NCBI RefSeq assembly: GCF_018388425.1
Contig: NZ_CP074406.1
Coordinates: forward strand, 868,001-932,000
DNA length: 64,000 nucleotides
Source of the DNA: Nocardioides faecalis
GTDB lineage: Bacteria > Actinomycetota > Actinomycetes > Propionibacteriales > Nocardioidaceae
Direction: 5' to 3'
Part shown: positions 19,239-26,888 of the stretch, in pieces
Layout of the letters: the number at the start of each line of letters is the position of its first letter
How positions within the stretch are numbered: the first letter of the stretch is position 1
The notes under the pieces: generated by a model
Databases searched by the model: none
Seen by the model: only the letters and a program-made list of their open reading frames with translations
Told to the model about the DNA's origin: nothing
Position numbers and translations under genes: made by a program

Positions 19239-21428
19239 ATGCCGTACGCGAACGACGTCCCCGAGCGCACCCGCCGGTTCCGCTTCGTCACCCTGTGCCA
19301 GCAGCTGCTTGCCCTCGCCGTCGTCGTCGCCGTGCTCACCCCCGCGGCGCGCACGGTCACCATGGACGTGCGCCCCGCGCAGCCGCTCGACATCGACGCG
19401 AACGCCGTGGGCCTGCAGGCCGCGGCGTTCCCCTCCGAGGTGCCGACCGGCACCGTCGAGCCCGCGGTCGAGGAGTACGCGCTGACGGAGGCCGCTGAGG
19501 CCACCGAGGCCACCGAGGCCACGGACGCCACGGAGCCCGCGACGGTGGCCGCCGAGGTCGAGCCGCACGCTGAGAACGGCGAGGCGATCACCAGCGAGGA
19601 GCTGCCCGTCGACGGCTACGGCACCGTCGGCGTCACGTGGTCGCCCGAGGACCGGGTCGGCGACGACAAGATCGCGGTGGAGGTGCGCACCCGGACCGGC
19701 GACGAGTGGTCGGAGTGGACCGAGGCCGAGTACCACGACGAGCACGGACCTGACGCCTCCACCGAGGAGGGCAAGAAGGCCCGCCCGGGCACCGACGCCC
19801 TGCTGGTCGGCGACGTCGACGCGGTCCAGGTCAAGGTCGCGACCGAGGAGTCCGCCCCGGCCGACCTCAAGATCGCGGTCGTCGCCCCCGGTGAGGCCAC
19901 GGCGACCACCAAGCAGATGCCGGCCATCGACACCGCCCGCAGCGCGACCCCGGCCTCGCCGACGAGCCCCGCCACCCCGGCGCCCGGCGAGGACGACGAG
20001 CCCGTCGAGCAGCCCGACCCGGCCCCCGGCACCGACTCGCTGGACCTGCAGGCCAGCACGCCCACCCCGAAGCCGATGATCTACTCCCGCGCCCAGTGGG
20101 GGGCCAACGAGAAGCTGCGGGACGCGAGGTCCCTGGCCTACTACGAGGTGCACGGCGGCTTCGTGCACCACACCGTGAACGCCAACGACTACACCGCCGC
20201 CCAGGTGCCCTCGATCATCCGCGGCATCTACGCCTACCACACCAAGACCCGTGGCTGGAGCGACATCGGCTACAACTTCCTCATCGACCGCTTCGGCCGC
20301 ATCTGGGAGGGCCGCGCGGGCGGCGTCGACCGTGCCGTGGTGGGTGCCCACACCCAGGGCTACAACAACTACGCGTTCGCCGCGTCGGCGATCGGCAACT
20401 TCGAGACCGCCAAGCCGACCAGCAAGCTGATCAACGCCTACGGCTCGCTGCTCGCCTGGAAGCTGTCGCTGCATGGCGTCTCCGCCGCCAGCACCGCGCA
20501 GCGGATCGGCTCCAAGACGTTCCCCGCCATCAGCGGTCACCGCGACGCCGGCAAGACCGCCTGCCCGGGCAAGCACCTCTACGCCAAGATCCCGCGGATC
20601 CGGCAGCTGGCCGCCGCCGCGCAGCGGGTCGACCTGGGCCGTGAGGCCACGGGCCGCTTCGTGAAGTCCGGCGCCACCAACGTCATCGTGCGGCGCGACC
20701 GGGACAACCGCCTGATCACGCTGGTCATCAAGCAGTCGGCCGCCGGCGTGTGGAAGGTGGCCCGCAAGGTGGACAGCGGCCGCACGCTGAGCAAGAACGT
20801 CGTCTCGATCATGCGGGCCGGTGACTGGGATCGCGACGGCTCTGACGACCTGATCGCCCGCAAGAAGAACGGCGTGCTGCTGCTGCTGCGCGGCAAGGGC
20901 AACGGCACGTTCCACGGGCACCAGGTGCTCAGCGACAAGCTGAAGACCGCCACCTTGATCTCGGCGCCCGGCGACGTCTCCGGCGACGGCTACCCGGACC
21001 TGATGGCGCAGCCCAAGGGCGGCTCCATGCGGATCTACCCCGGCCGCGGCGCGGTGGGCCTGGGCACCTCCCGCGACAACCTGCCGACCAGCTATGCCGC
21101 CTACGGCAAGGTCACCGGCACCGACGTGGTCGCCGCCGGCTTCGTCAACGCCGACGGTGCGCCGGACGCCCTGGTCCGCCGCGGCACCAAGACGGTGCTC
21201 TACACCGGCAACGGCCCGGGTGGCTGGAGCAGCCAGCGCGTGGTGGAGAAGAGCACCCGGGGCTACGACTGGCTGATCGGGGTGGGCCGGGTCGACGGTG
21301 ACGCCCGCTCGGACTTCGTCGGACGCAAGAAGTCCAACGGCGAGCTGTTCCTGCTGATCGGCAACGGCGAGACGTGGAAGAAGCGGCACCGCCTCGGGAT
21401 CCGCAACACCTACGACATTGCCGGCTGA
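19239..21428 (+). CDS. Secreted N-acetylmuramoyl-L-alanine amidase (PGRP type) with FG-GAP/VCBS repeats
   Basis: Exported zinc amidase predicted to cut the bond between muramic acid and the peptide stem. 729 residues from ATG 19239: signal-like segment at about residues 22-40 (QQLLALAVVVAVLTPAART); an acidic linker with Thr-Glu-Ala repeats; a beta-rich segment (GTVGVTWSPEDRVGDDKI...) to about 230; the amidase-2/PGRP domain from about residue 283 (YSRAQWGANEKLR) with zinc-ligand candidates in GGFVHHTVN and SGHRDAGKTACPG; and four C-terminal FG-GAP-like blades with Asp-rich loops (DWDRDGSDD, DVSGDGYPD, FVNADGAPD). It stands alone after the galactan operon terminator. It fits wall remodelling in a galactan-bearing wall. 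Confidence 0.92.
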   Translation: MPYANDVPERTRRFRFVTLCQQLLALAVVVAVLTPAARTVTMDVRPAQPLDIDANAVGLQAAAFPSEVPTGTVEPAVEEYALTEAAEATEATEATDATEPATVAAEVEPHAENGEAITSEELPVDGYGTVGVTWSPEDRVGDDKIAVEVRTRTGDEWSEWTEAEYHDEHGPDASTEEGKKARPGTDALLVGDVDAVQVKVATEESAPADLKIAVVAPGEATATTKQMPAIDTARSATPASPTSPATPAPGEDDEPVEQPDPAPGTDSLDLQASTPTPKPMIYSRAQWGANEKLRDARSLAYYEVHGGFVHHTVNANDYTAAQVPSIIRGIYAYHTKTRGWSDIGYNFLIDRFGRIWEGRAGGVDRAVVGAHTQGYNNYAFAASAIGNFETAKPTSKLINAYGSLLAWKLSLHGVSAASTAQRIGSKTFPAISGHRDAGKTACPGKHLYAKIPRIRQLAAAAQRVDLGREATGRFVKSGATNVIVRRDRDNRLITLVIKQSAAGVWKVARKVDSGRTLSKNVVSIMRAGDWDRDGSDDLIARKKNGVLLLLRGKGNGTFHGHQVLSDKLKTATLISAPGDVSGDGYPDLMAQPKGGSMRIYPGRGAVGLGTSRDNLPTSYAAYGKVTGTDVVAAGFVNADGAPDALVRRGTKTVLYTGNGPGGWSSQRVVEKSTRGYDWLIGVGRVDGDARSDFVGRKKSNGELFLLIGNGETWKKRHRLGIRNTYDIAG

Positions 21429-21482
21429 GACCGGCCTCCGGGCACCCGCGAGGGTGCCCGGAGCACCAGCTGTCCTGGTCGT

Positions 21483-22259
21483 TCAGGCGGGGAAGCGGGC
21501 AGTGGCATGCTCGGCGACGTACGTCGCCTCGAGCCGGCCCTGCTCGGCCCGGGCGACCAGGACGAGCGAGCCGCCCTGGGTGAGCGGCTCGCTCAGGGTC
21601 GCGGGCTCCAGCAAGGGGTTCGCGACCGACAGGAGGCGGCCGCCGCCCACCAGGGTTCCGGCGGCCGCCTCCCGACACAGCTCGGCCTGGCTCACCGTGC
21701 GCCCGGCCAGCTCCAGCGCCACGTCGTCGCCGGTCGGCGGGTCGAGGGCCACGAACGCGTCCGGCTGCGACCAGATCACCGCACCGACGTCGTGCACGCC
21801 GTCCGGGACCGGCTCGGCGAAGCGGACGCCGAGCGGGAGCAGGGCGCAGGCGAGCACCTCGAGGTCGCCGGTGCGCTCGGCCCAGGCCGGCAACGTGGCA
21901 GGGCCGCAGACCACCGCCGCCAACCCGTCGGCCGCTGCGGTACCGGCGCCTGGATCGGCGGCTTCCTCGGGGGCCACCAGCGGCACCGCCACCAGGCCTG
22001 CGCTCCACGCCGCACCCAGGAAGACCGTGCCCAGCCAGTGCGTGGGCAGGTCCAGGCCCACCCGGTCACCGCGCTCGAGCCCGAGCTCGTCGACGAGCAG
22101 CGAGGCGGCCTTGGCCACCCAGTTCGCCCAGGTCGTGGCGGAGAGCTCGACCCGCTCGCCGGTGGCGTGGTCGTAGAAGGTGACCAGGGGCCGGCCCGGG
22201 TCGCTGCGCAGCCTGCGGTCGAGCACGGACGGGAAGGTGGTCTCGCTCAAGGTGCTCAT
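21483..22259 (-). CDS. TIGR03089 family protein (AMP-binding-like, no known function)
   Basis: 258 residues from ATG 22259. It resembles the N-terminal part of acyl-CoA synthetases (FPSVLDRRLRSDPGRPLVTFYD, GDRVGLDLPTHWLGTVFLGAAWSAGLVAVPL) but lacks the ATP-binding TSGTTGxPKG loop and the C-terminal lid domain. TIGR03089 is described as a single-copy actinobacterial family with only distant similarity to AMP-binding enzymes; adenylation activity is unlikely without the loop. Its promoter overlaps that of divergent manC, a conserved-looking pairing that hints at an envelope role. Function unknown. Confidence 0.85.
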   Translation of the reverse strand: MSTLSETTFPSVLDRRLRSDPGRPLVTFYDHATGERVELSATTWANWVAKAASLLVDELGLERGDRVGLDLPTHWLGTVFLGAAWSAGLVAVPLVAPEEAADPGAGTAAADGLAAVVCGPATLPAWAERTGDLEVLACALLPLGVRFAEPVPDGVHDVGAVIWSQPDAFVALDPPTGDDVALELAGRTVSQAELCREAAAGTLVGGGRLLSVANPLLEPATLSEPLTQGGSLVLVARAEQGRLEATYVAEHATARFPA

Positions 22260-22266
22260 CGGCACG

Positions 22267-22276
22267 AGGATAGGGT
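22267..22276. promoter_or_regulatory. Overlapping divergent -10 boxes (TIGR03089 gene and manC)
   Basis: Start codons are 24 bases apart. Minus-strand TATCCT (22272-22267) is 7 bases from the ATG at 22259; plus-strand TAGGGT (22271-22276) is 7 bases from the ATG at 22284. The boxes share two bases, as in the pair at 6474-6483. Confidence 0.68.
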
Positions 22277-22283
22277 GCCGCGC

Positions 22284-23363
22284 ATGGTCGCTGACGAGAT
22301 CCCCGGCTTCTGGGCCGTCGTTCCCGCCGGCGGCGCCGGCACCCGCCTGTGGCCGCTCTCGCGCGCCGGCTCGCCGAAGTTCCTGCACGACCTCACCGGC
22401 TCCGGGCGCTCCCTGCTGGAGCAGACCCGCGACCGGCTGGCCCCGATCGCCGGCGACCGACTGCTGGTGGTCACCGGCGAGGCCCACCAGGACGCCGTAC
22501 GACGCCAGCTGGACGCTCTGGGCCCCGAGGCTGTGCTCGCCGAGCCCTCGGCGCGCGACTCCATGGCCGCGATCGGGCTCGCCGCCGCCGTGCTGGAGCG
22601 CCGCGGCGCCGAGGTGATGGGCTCGTTCGCCGCCGACCACGTCATCACCGGCGCCGAGGAGTTCGCCTCGGCGGTGGCCGCTGCTGCGGCCGCTGCGGCC
22701 GACGGCTGGCTGGTCACCATCGGGATCGAGCCGACCTTCCCGTCCTCGGCGTTCGGCTACATCCACCAGGGCGAGGAGCTCGACGACCACCCCGGCGTGT
22801 GCCGGGTGGTCGAGTTCGTCGAGAAGCCGTCCGTGCCGGTCGCCCAGCAGTACCTGGAGACCGGGCGCTACCGGTGGAACGCCGGCATGTTCGTCGTCCG
22901 CCCCTCCGTCCTGCTCGACCTGCTCGCCGAGCAGGACCCCGCCTTCGCCGCCACCCTGCGCGCCATCGCCGCCGAGCCCGAGCGGCTCGGCGAGCTCTGG
23001 CCGACGCTGCCGAAGATCGCGATCGACCACGCGATCGCCGAGCCGGCCGCCGCGCAGGGCCGGGTGGCCACGGTGCCGGGCAGCTTCACCTGGGACGACG
23101 TGGGCGACTTCGACTCCCTGGCCGGGCTGCTCGGCGACGCCGAGGGCTGCCAGGTCCTCGGCGACCCCGGTCAGGTCCTGGCCACCGGCGCCAGCGGCCT
23201 GGTGGTGCCCGGCTCCGGCCGCGTCGTCGCCGTCGTCGGCCTCGACGACGTCGTGGTGGTCGACACCCCCGACGCGCTGCTCGTCACCACCCGCAGCCGC
23301 GCCCAGGACGTCAAGGCGATCGTCGCCACGCTCAAGGAGATCGGCCGCGCCGACCTCACCTGA
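22284..23363 (+). CDS. manC: Mannose-1-phosphate guanylyltransferase
   Basis: Makes GDP-mannose from mannose-1-phosphate and GTP for mannosylated lipids, glycans and proteins; cytosolic. 359 residues: single nucleotidyltransferase domain plus a short C-terminal beta-helix, without the fused isomerase domain of long ManC. Motifs: the pyrophosphorylase signature VVPAGGAGTRLWPLSRAGSPKFL, SFAADHVI, SSAFGYIHQGEEL, VEFVEKPS, GRYRWNAGMFVVRPS and SFTWDDVGDFDSLAG. Its substrate can come from the phosphomannomutase 10 kb downstream. The ATG start follows a leaderless promoter. A run of alanines near residues 133-141 comes from a GCTGCGGCC repeat. Confidence 0.93.
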   Translation: MVADEIPGFWAVVPAGGAGTRLWPLSRAGSPKFLHDLTGSGRSLLEQTRDRLAPIAGDRLLVVTGEAHQDAVRRQLDALGPEAVLAEPSARDSMAAIGLAAAVLERRGAEVMGSFAADHVITGAEEFASAVAAAAAAAADGWLVTIGIEPTFPSSAFGYIHQGEELDDHPGVCRVVEFVEKPSVPVAQQYLETGRYRWNAGMFVVRPSVLLDLLAEQDPAFAATLRAIAAEPERLGELWPTLPKIAIDHAIAEPAAAQGRVATVPGSFTWDDVGDFDSLAGLLGDAEGCQVLGDPGQVLATGASGLVVPGSGRVVAVVGLDDVVVVDTPDALLVTTRSRAQDVKAIVATLKEIGRADLT

Positions 23364-23430
23364 GCGAGGGCGCGAGTGCCGCGCTCGGCTCCGGGCCGCC
23401 GACGTCCTACGTCGCTCGCCCGTCACGCAC

Positions 23431-23467
23431 GAAGCCCCGCCACGCGGGGTTCCGCGGGCGGGGCTTC
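23431..23467. terminator. Bidirectional terminator between manC and the DUF3105 gene
   Basis: GAAGCCCCGCC (23431-23441) pairs perfectly with GGCGGGGCTTC (23457-23467); inside, CGCGG and CCGCG make a second stem with a GGTT loop. The outer GAAG/CTTC ends supply short U-tracts in both directions, fitting two convergent genes. Confidence 0.85.
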
Positions 23468-23504
23468 GAAGGTGCGAGCGATCGGTCGGGCGCTCACGCC
23501 GTGA

Positions 23505-24254
23505 TCAGGGGACGTAGGGCTCGGGGGAGTCGGTGAACGGGTACTTCTTCATGAACGACTCCAGCGCCTCGCCGCTCGTCTCGGAGCAGTACTGCCACGC
23601 GCCGTACTGCTCCTCGGTGCCCGGCTCGAGGCGCCAGTGGGTGAAGGCGATGTGCTGGCCCTTGGGGAAGGCCTTGCCGTCGGCCTTGGTCCACGGCACG
23701 GCCTTGAACTTCAGGCGCTGGTTGGTGTCGCTGGCATCGAGGGAGGCGGCGATGGCCTTGATCGCGGCGATCTGGCTGGAGTCGTCGGCGATGGTCTCGT
23801 CGTACCACAGGATGGAGTAGCCGTGCTCCAGGTTGTGCACCAGCGACTCGAGCTCGGGGCGCGAGTCCTTGGTGTAGAACCGGTCGGTGATCGGCGCCGG
23901 GGCGACCCCGGCCTCGTTCCAGTGCGCGCCGAAGGCGACCGGCGCGTCGTCGTACTCGACCTGGGTGCCGGTGGGGACGTGCTCGCCGCTGCCGGTGGCG
24001 GACTTCTCGGTGATCTCGCCGCAGACCTCGGCGCTGGCGCCGATCTCGGCGAGCGGGGTGCCGGAGTAGCGGGCCTTCTGGATCGCCGTCTTCACCGGGT
24101 TGTACGCCGCGGCGCCGATGATCAACAGCGCGACCACCACGCAGACCCCCACGATGGCCATGCCCTGGCGCTTGTCAGCGCTCCGCTGCTTGCGCCGGAT
24201 GTCATCGATGACCTGTCGGCGGTCCGACTTCTCGGACTTGGTGGACTTGACCAC
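23505..24254 (-). CDS. DUF3105 family membrane-anchored protein
   Basis: 249 residues from the GTG at 24254: a charged cytoplasmic N-terminus (KSTKSEKSDRRQVIDDIRRKQRS), one membrane segment (GMAIVGVCVVVALLIIGAAAY, about residues 33-53), then an extracytoplasmic domain. DUF3105 hallmarks are present: GTQVEYDDAPVAFGAHWNEAG, VHNLEHGYSILWYD with conserved His residues, IAFTHW and WQYCSETSGEALESF. The conserved His and Cys residues suggest metal binding, but no function is established for the family. It is 44 bases downstream of fbiB on the same strand, possibly in the same transcript. Confidence 0.85.
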   Translation of the reverse strand: MVKSTKSEKSDRRQVIDDIRRKQRSADKRQGMAIVGVCVVVALLIIGAAAYNPVKTAIQKARYSGTPLAEIGASAEVCGEITEKSATGSGEHVPTGTQVEYDDAPVAFGAHWNEAGVAPAPITDRFYTKDSRPELESLVHNLEHGYSILWYDETIADDSSQIAAIKAIAASLDASDTNQRLKFKAVPWTKADGKAFPKGQHIAFTHWRLEPGTEEQYGAWQYCSETSGEALESFMKKYPFTDSPEPYVP

Positions 24255-24298
24255 GGCTCGGGGACCTCGTCTGGTGAGTACGACAGAACGGGGGGAGT

Positions 24299-25363
24299 CT
24301 ACGGACTGCCGGGCCGTAGCCGGAGATCGGCGCCAGCAACGTCGCGCGCCGGTGTCCCCAGCGGTGTCCCCAGCGGTGTCCCCGCCGGTGCCCCCAGGGG
24401 TGCCTCGACCGGCGACCAGCCGTGCGCGAACGCCACCACCGCGGCGAGGTCTGCGCGGGCCGCGGGGGAGCGGACCTCGTCGGGGCCGACGACGTGGCCC
24501 TCGAGCCCGGCGCGGCGCAGTGCGTCGAGGAGCTCCTCGGCGGTGACCGGCGCGCCGAAGGGGGCCTGGTCGGCGGCAGCGCCGGCCACGGCGCGCACGA
24601 TCGCCTCGCGGGCGCCGTACCCGAACAGGTCGCCACCCTCGGCACGCACCAGCGCGGCCGCGCCGGTGCCGTGCTCGCCGGGCGGCAGCACGAGGTCGGC
24701 GCGCCCGCGCAGGACGCCGCAGGGCCGGCCACCGAGCTTGCCCTGGGCCAGCTCGACCGCGGAGGCGATCTGGTCGGCGACCGCCGGGGCGGTCACGGCG
24801 AGCTCGTTGCCGTGCGCGTCGAGGACGCCGGCGAAGGACTCCAGGACGAGGATCCCGGCGGCGCCGATCGCGATGTCGGTCTGGCCCTCGCGCCAGGCCC
24901 GGCCGGCGGTGTCGGTGACGATCACCCCGACGTTGAGACCGGTGCGCTCGGCGATCGCGGTGCGCAGGGCGCGGGCGGAGGCGTCGGGGTCCTCGGGCAG
25001 CAGCACCAGGGAGCCCGCGGCCACGTTGGAGGCGTCCACGCCCGCGGCGGCCATGGTCAGGCCGAGCCGGTTGCGCACGATCCGGGTAGCGCCGCGGGTG
25101 GCGACGACGCGCTGGGTCTCGGCGTCGATCCACCGCTCCCGCTCACCAGCGACCACGCGGCCCTCGGCCTTGCTGACCACCTTGGAGGTGACGACCACGA
25201 TGTCGCCGTCGCGCAGGCCCGCCGCCGCGTCGGCGACATCCCCGTCGTCGGGGTGGTGGTCGGGATGGAGCACCGCCAGCAGCAGCGCGGCCAGGTCGTC
25301 GCCGGCGCGGACCTCGCCGAGGCCGCCGGGTGCCAGCACCCGCAGCTCCTCGGAGCGGCTCAC
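24299..25363 (-). CDS. fbiB: Coenzyme F420:L-glutamate ligase (CofE-type FbiB)
   Basis: Adds glutamate residues to F420-0 to give the polyglutamated deazaflavin cofactor. 354 residues. CofE-domain motifs: DIVVVTSKVVSKAEGRVV, ATRIVRNRLGLTMAAAGVDASNV, LPEDPDASARALRTAI, VGVIVTDTAGRAWREGQTDIAIG, LGGRPCGVLRGR and DLFGYGAREAI. Mycobacterial FbiB (about 450 residues) has an extra C-terminal nitroreductase-like domain; here the remaining ~100 residues do not look like it, and the protein ends in a Gly-Thr-Pro-Leu repeat coded by 12-base tandem units. The GTG start overlaps the fbiA stop (GTGA), so the two are translationally coupled. Confidence 0.9.
   Translation of the reverse strand: MSRSEELRVLAPGGLGEVRAGDDLAALLLAVLHPDHHPDDGDVADAAAGLRDGDIVVVTSKVVSKAEGRVVAGERERWIDAETQRVVATRGATRIVRNRLGLTMAAAGVDASNVAAGSLVLLPEDPDASARALRTAIAERTGLNVGVIVTDTAGRAWREGQTDIAIGAAGILVLESFAGVLDAHGNELAVTAPAVADQIASAVELAQGKLGGRPCGVLRGRADLVLPPGEHGTGAAALVRAEGGDLFGYGAREAIVRAVAGAAADQAPFGAPVTAEELLDALRRAGLEGHVVGPDEVRSPAARADLAAVVAFAHGWSPVEAPLGAPAGTPLGTPLGTPARDVAGADLRLRPGSP
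24351..24404 (-). repeat. 12-base tandem repeat at the 3' end of fbiB
   Basis: About four and a half units of GGTGTCCCCAGC (plus-strand reading; first two exact, then degenerate). In fbiB they encode repeated Gly-Thr-Pro-Leu near the C-terminus. Confidence 0.85.
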
Positions 25364-26421
25364 GCGGGGTCCACGACCAGCGCGAGCGCGGCGGCCGCCA
25401 TCGCGGCGGTGGCGTCGTGGTCGGTCATCATCAGCGGCACGGCCGCGGCGCGCAGGCCGGCCGCGGTGAGGCGGTCCACCTGGTCGCGGTCGCGCTCGTC
25501 GACCAGCCAGCCGTCGAGGACGCCGCCGCCGGACCGGGCGCCGTAGTTGAGGCCCACCCCGGCCGCGCTGACCTCCACGCCGATCGCGGTCAGCATCTGC
25601 TCGGCCATGCCCCGCACGTGCGAGGTGCCGACGATGGGGGAGAGGCCGACGACCGGCGCGGTGGTCGCGCGGACGGCGTCGCGCACGCCGGGCACGCCGA
25701 GGATCGTGCCGACCGAGACCACCGGGTTCGACGGCGGCACCAGCACCACGTCGGCCTCGGCGATGGCCTCCAGCACACCGGGGGCGGGAGTGGAGCTGTC
25801 CAGGCCCACGACCACGACGGCCTCGGCAGGCAGCTCGGCGCGCAGGCGCACCCAGTACTCCTGGAAGTGCACGACGCGGCGACCGCTCGGGGTCTCGGGT
25901 GCGGGGATGGCGACGTGGGTCTCCACCCGGTCGTCACTCATCGGCAGCAGCGTCACGGTGTCGCCGTGCACCGGGGTGAGCCAGCGCCGACACAGCGCCT
26001 TCGTGACCGCGGAGAGCGGGTAGCCGGCGTCCAGCATCTGGGTGCGGACCAAGTGGGTGGCGACGTCGCGGTCGCCCAGGCCGAACCAGGTGGGCTCGAC
26101 GCCGTACGACGCCAGCTCCTCCTTGACGCTCCAGGTCTCCGCGCGCCGGCCCCAGCCCCGCTCGGGGTCGATGCCGTCGCCGAGGGTGTACATCACGGTG
26201 TCGAGGTCCGGGCAGACCTTGAGGCCGTGGATCCACCAGTCGTCGGCGGTGTTGGCGATCACCGTGACCTGCGCGTCGGGGGCCACGCCCGGCAGCGAGC
26301 CGGTGGCGATGCCGTGCAGCAGTCCCTGGATGAACTTCGCGCCGCCCATGCCGCCGGACAGCACGGTGAGTCGGCGGAGCGGGCCCCCGGTGGCGGCGGG
26401 CGTGGGCTGTGTCGTCTCCAC
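25360..26421 (-). CDS. fbiA: 2-phospho-L-lactate transferase (CofD/FbiA)
   Basis: Transfers a phosphoenolpyruvyl- or lactyl-phosphate unit onto the deazaflavin Fo, forming (dehydro-)F420-0. 353 residues from the GTG at 26421. Family blocks: TVLSGGMGGAKFIQGLLH, VTVIANTADDWWIHGLKVCPDLDTVMYTLG, WFGLGDRDVATHLVRTQML, VHFQEYWVRL, VLVPPSNPVVSVGTILGVPG and SPIVGTSHVRGMAEQML. All are standard CofD. It is the first gene of fbiA-fbiB and diverges from whiB. A TATAC motif on the minus strand at about 26467-26472 could be its -10, with a leader of about 40 bases. Confidence 0.95.
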   Translation of the reverse strand: METTQPTPAATGGPLRRLTVLSGGMGGAKFIQGLLHGIATGSLPGVAPDAQVTVIANTADDWWIHGLKVCPDLDTVMYTLGDGIDPERGWGRRAETWSVKEELASYGVEPTWFGLGDRDVATHLVRTQMLDAGYPLSAVTKALCRRWLTPVHGDTVTLLPMSDDRVETHVAIPAPETPSGRRVVHFQEYWVRLRAELPAEAVVVVGLDSSTPAPGVLEAIAEADVVLVPPSNPVVSVGTILGVPGVRDAVRATTAPVVGLSPIVGTSHVRGMAEQMLTAIGVEVSAAGVGLNYGARSGGGVLDGWLVDERDRDQVDRLTAAGLRAAAVPLMMTDHDATAAMAAAALALVVDPA

Positions 26422-26483
26422 GGCACCACTCTGCCCTGTCGGCCCTTGCGGTGCCGAGCCGGGTCTGTATAGCAGAGCCGACC

Positions 26484-26513
26484 TTGACTCTTTGGGTATG
26501 ACACGTATGTAAT
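26484..26513 (+). promoter_or_regulatory. Promoter of the whiB gene
   Basis: TTGACT (26484-26489) and TATGTA (26506-26511) lie 16 bases apart, with TGTAAT overlapping as an 18-base alternative. This is the best sigma-70-type promoter in the window and sits in an AT-rich patch. The leader to the ATG at 26563 is about 45 bases. Confidence 0.7.
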
Positions 26514-26562
26514 TCCAAGTGTGTCGTTCGGGCACGGGGTCGAGCTGTGAGGGGCGAAGTCG

Positions 26563-26817
26563 ATGAGGGAACTGTTTCTGGTCGAAGCGGAGTCGGAAGA
26601 GCTCGGGTGGCAGGAGCGCGCGCTGTGCGCGCAGACCGACCCTGAGGCGTTCTTCCCGGAGAAGGGTGGCTCCACCCGGGAGGCGAAGAAGGTCTGCCAG
26701 ACCTGCGAGGTGCGGGTCGAGTGCCTCGAGGCGGCGTTGGGCAACGACGAGCGGTTCGGCATCTGGGGCGGACTGTCGGAGCGGGAGCGCCGCAAGCTGA
26801 AGAAGCGCGCCGTCTGA
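26563..26817 (+). CDS. whiB2: WhiB-family iron-sulfur regulator (WhiB2/WhmD type)
   Basis: Small [4Fe-4S] protein that acts with the principal sigma factor; WhiB2/WhmD in mycobacteria and WhiB in Streptomyces are needed for septation or sporulation. 84 residues with the four cluster cysteines Cys22, Cys45, Cys48 and Cys54 (CQTCEVRVEC), the sigma-contact turn GIWGGLSERERR (residues 66-77) and the basic tail RRKLKKRAV. The short N-terminus beginning MRELFLVEAESEELGWQE and the position next to fbiA-fbiB match mycobacterial whiB2 (Rv3260c beside Rv3261-Rv3262). It has a strong own promoter. No cysteine is missing. Confidence 0.94.
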   Translation: MRELFLVEAESEELGWQERALCAQTDPEAFFPEKGGSTREAKKVCQTCEVRVECLEAALGNDERFGIWGGLSERERRKLKKRAV

Positions 26818-26874
26818 GCCGCTGACCCACTGGCCCTGCGCCGCCGGCGGTTCGCCCCCTCGGGCCGTCGGTCG

Positions 26875-26880
26875 TAGGGT
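26875..26880 (+). promoter_or_regulatory. -10 box of the large membrane glycosyltransferase (leaderless type)
   Basis: TAGGGT ends 8 bases before the GTG at 26889. Confidence 0.58.
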
Positions 26881-26888
26881 CTGACGTC

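Noticed and set aside
18027-21389. 1120-codon minus-strand open frame over wzt and the amidase
   Set aside because: It is an antisense shadow of high-GC genes: it crosses a strong terminator and has no homology-like motifs, while the plus-strand frames encode clear Wzt and amidase proteins.
21507-22283. Fusion of extra N-terminal sequence to manC
   Set aside because: The in-frame extension is an antisense reading of the TIGR03089 gene, and the promoter lies directly before ATG 22284.
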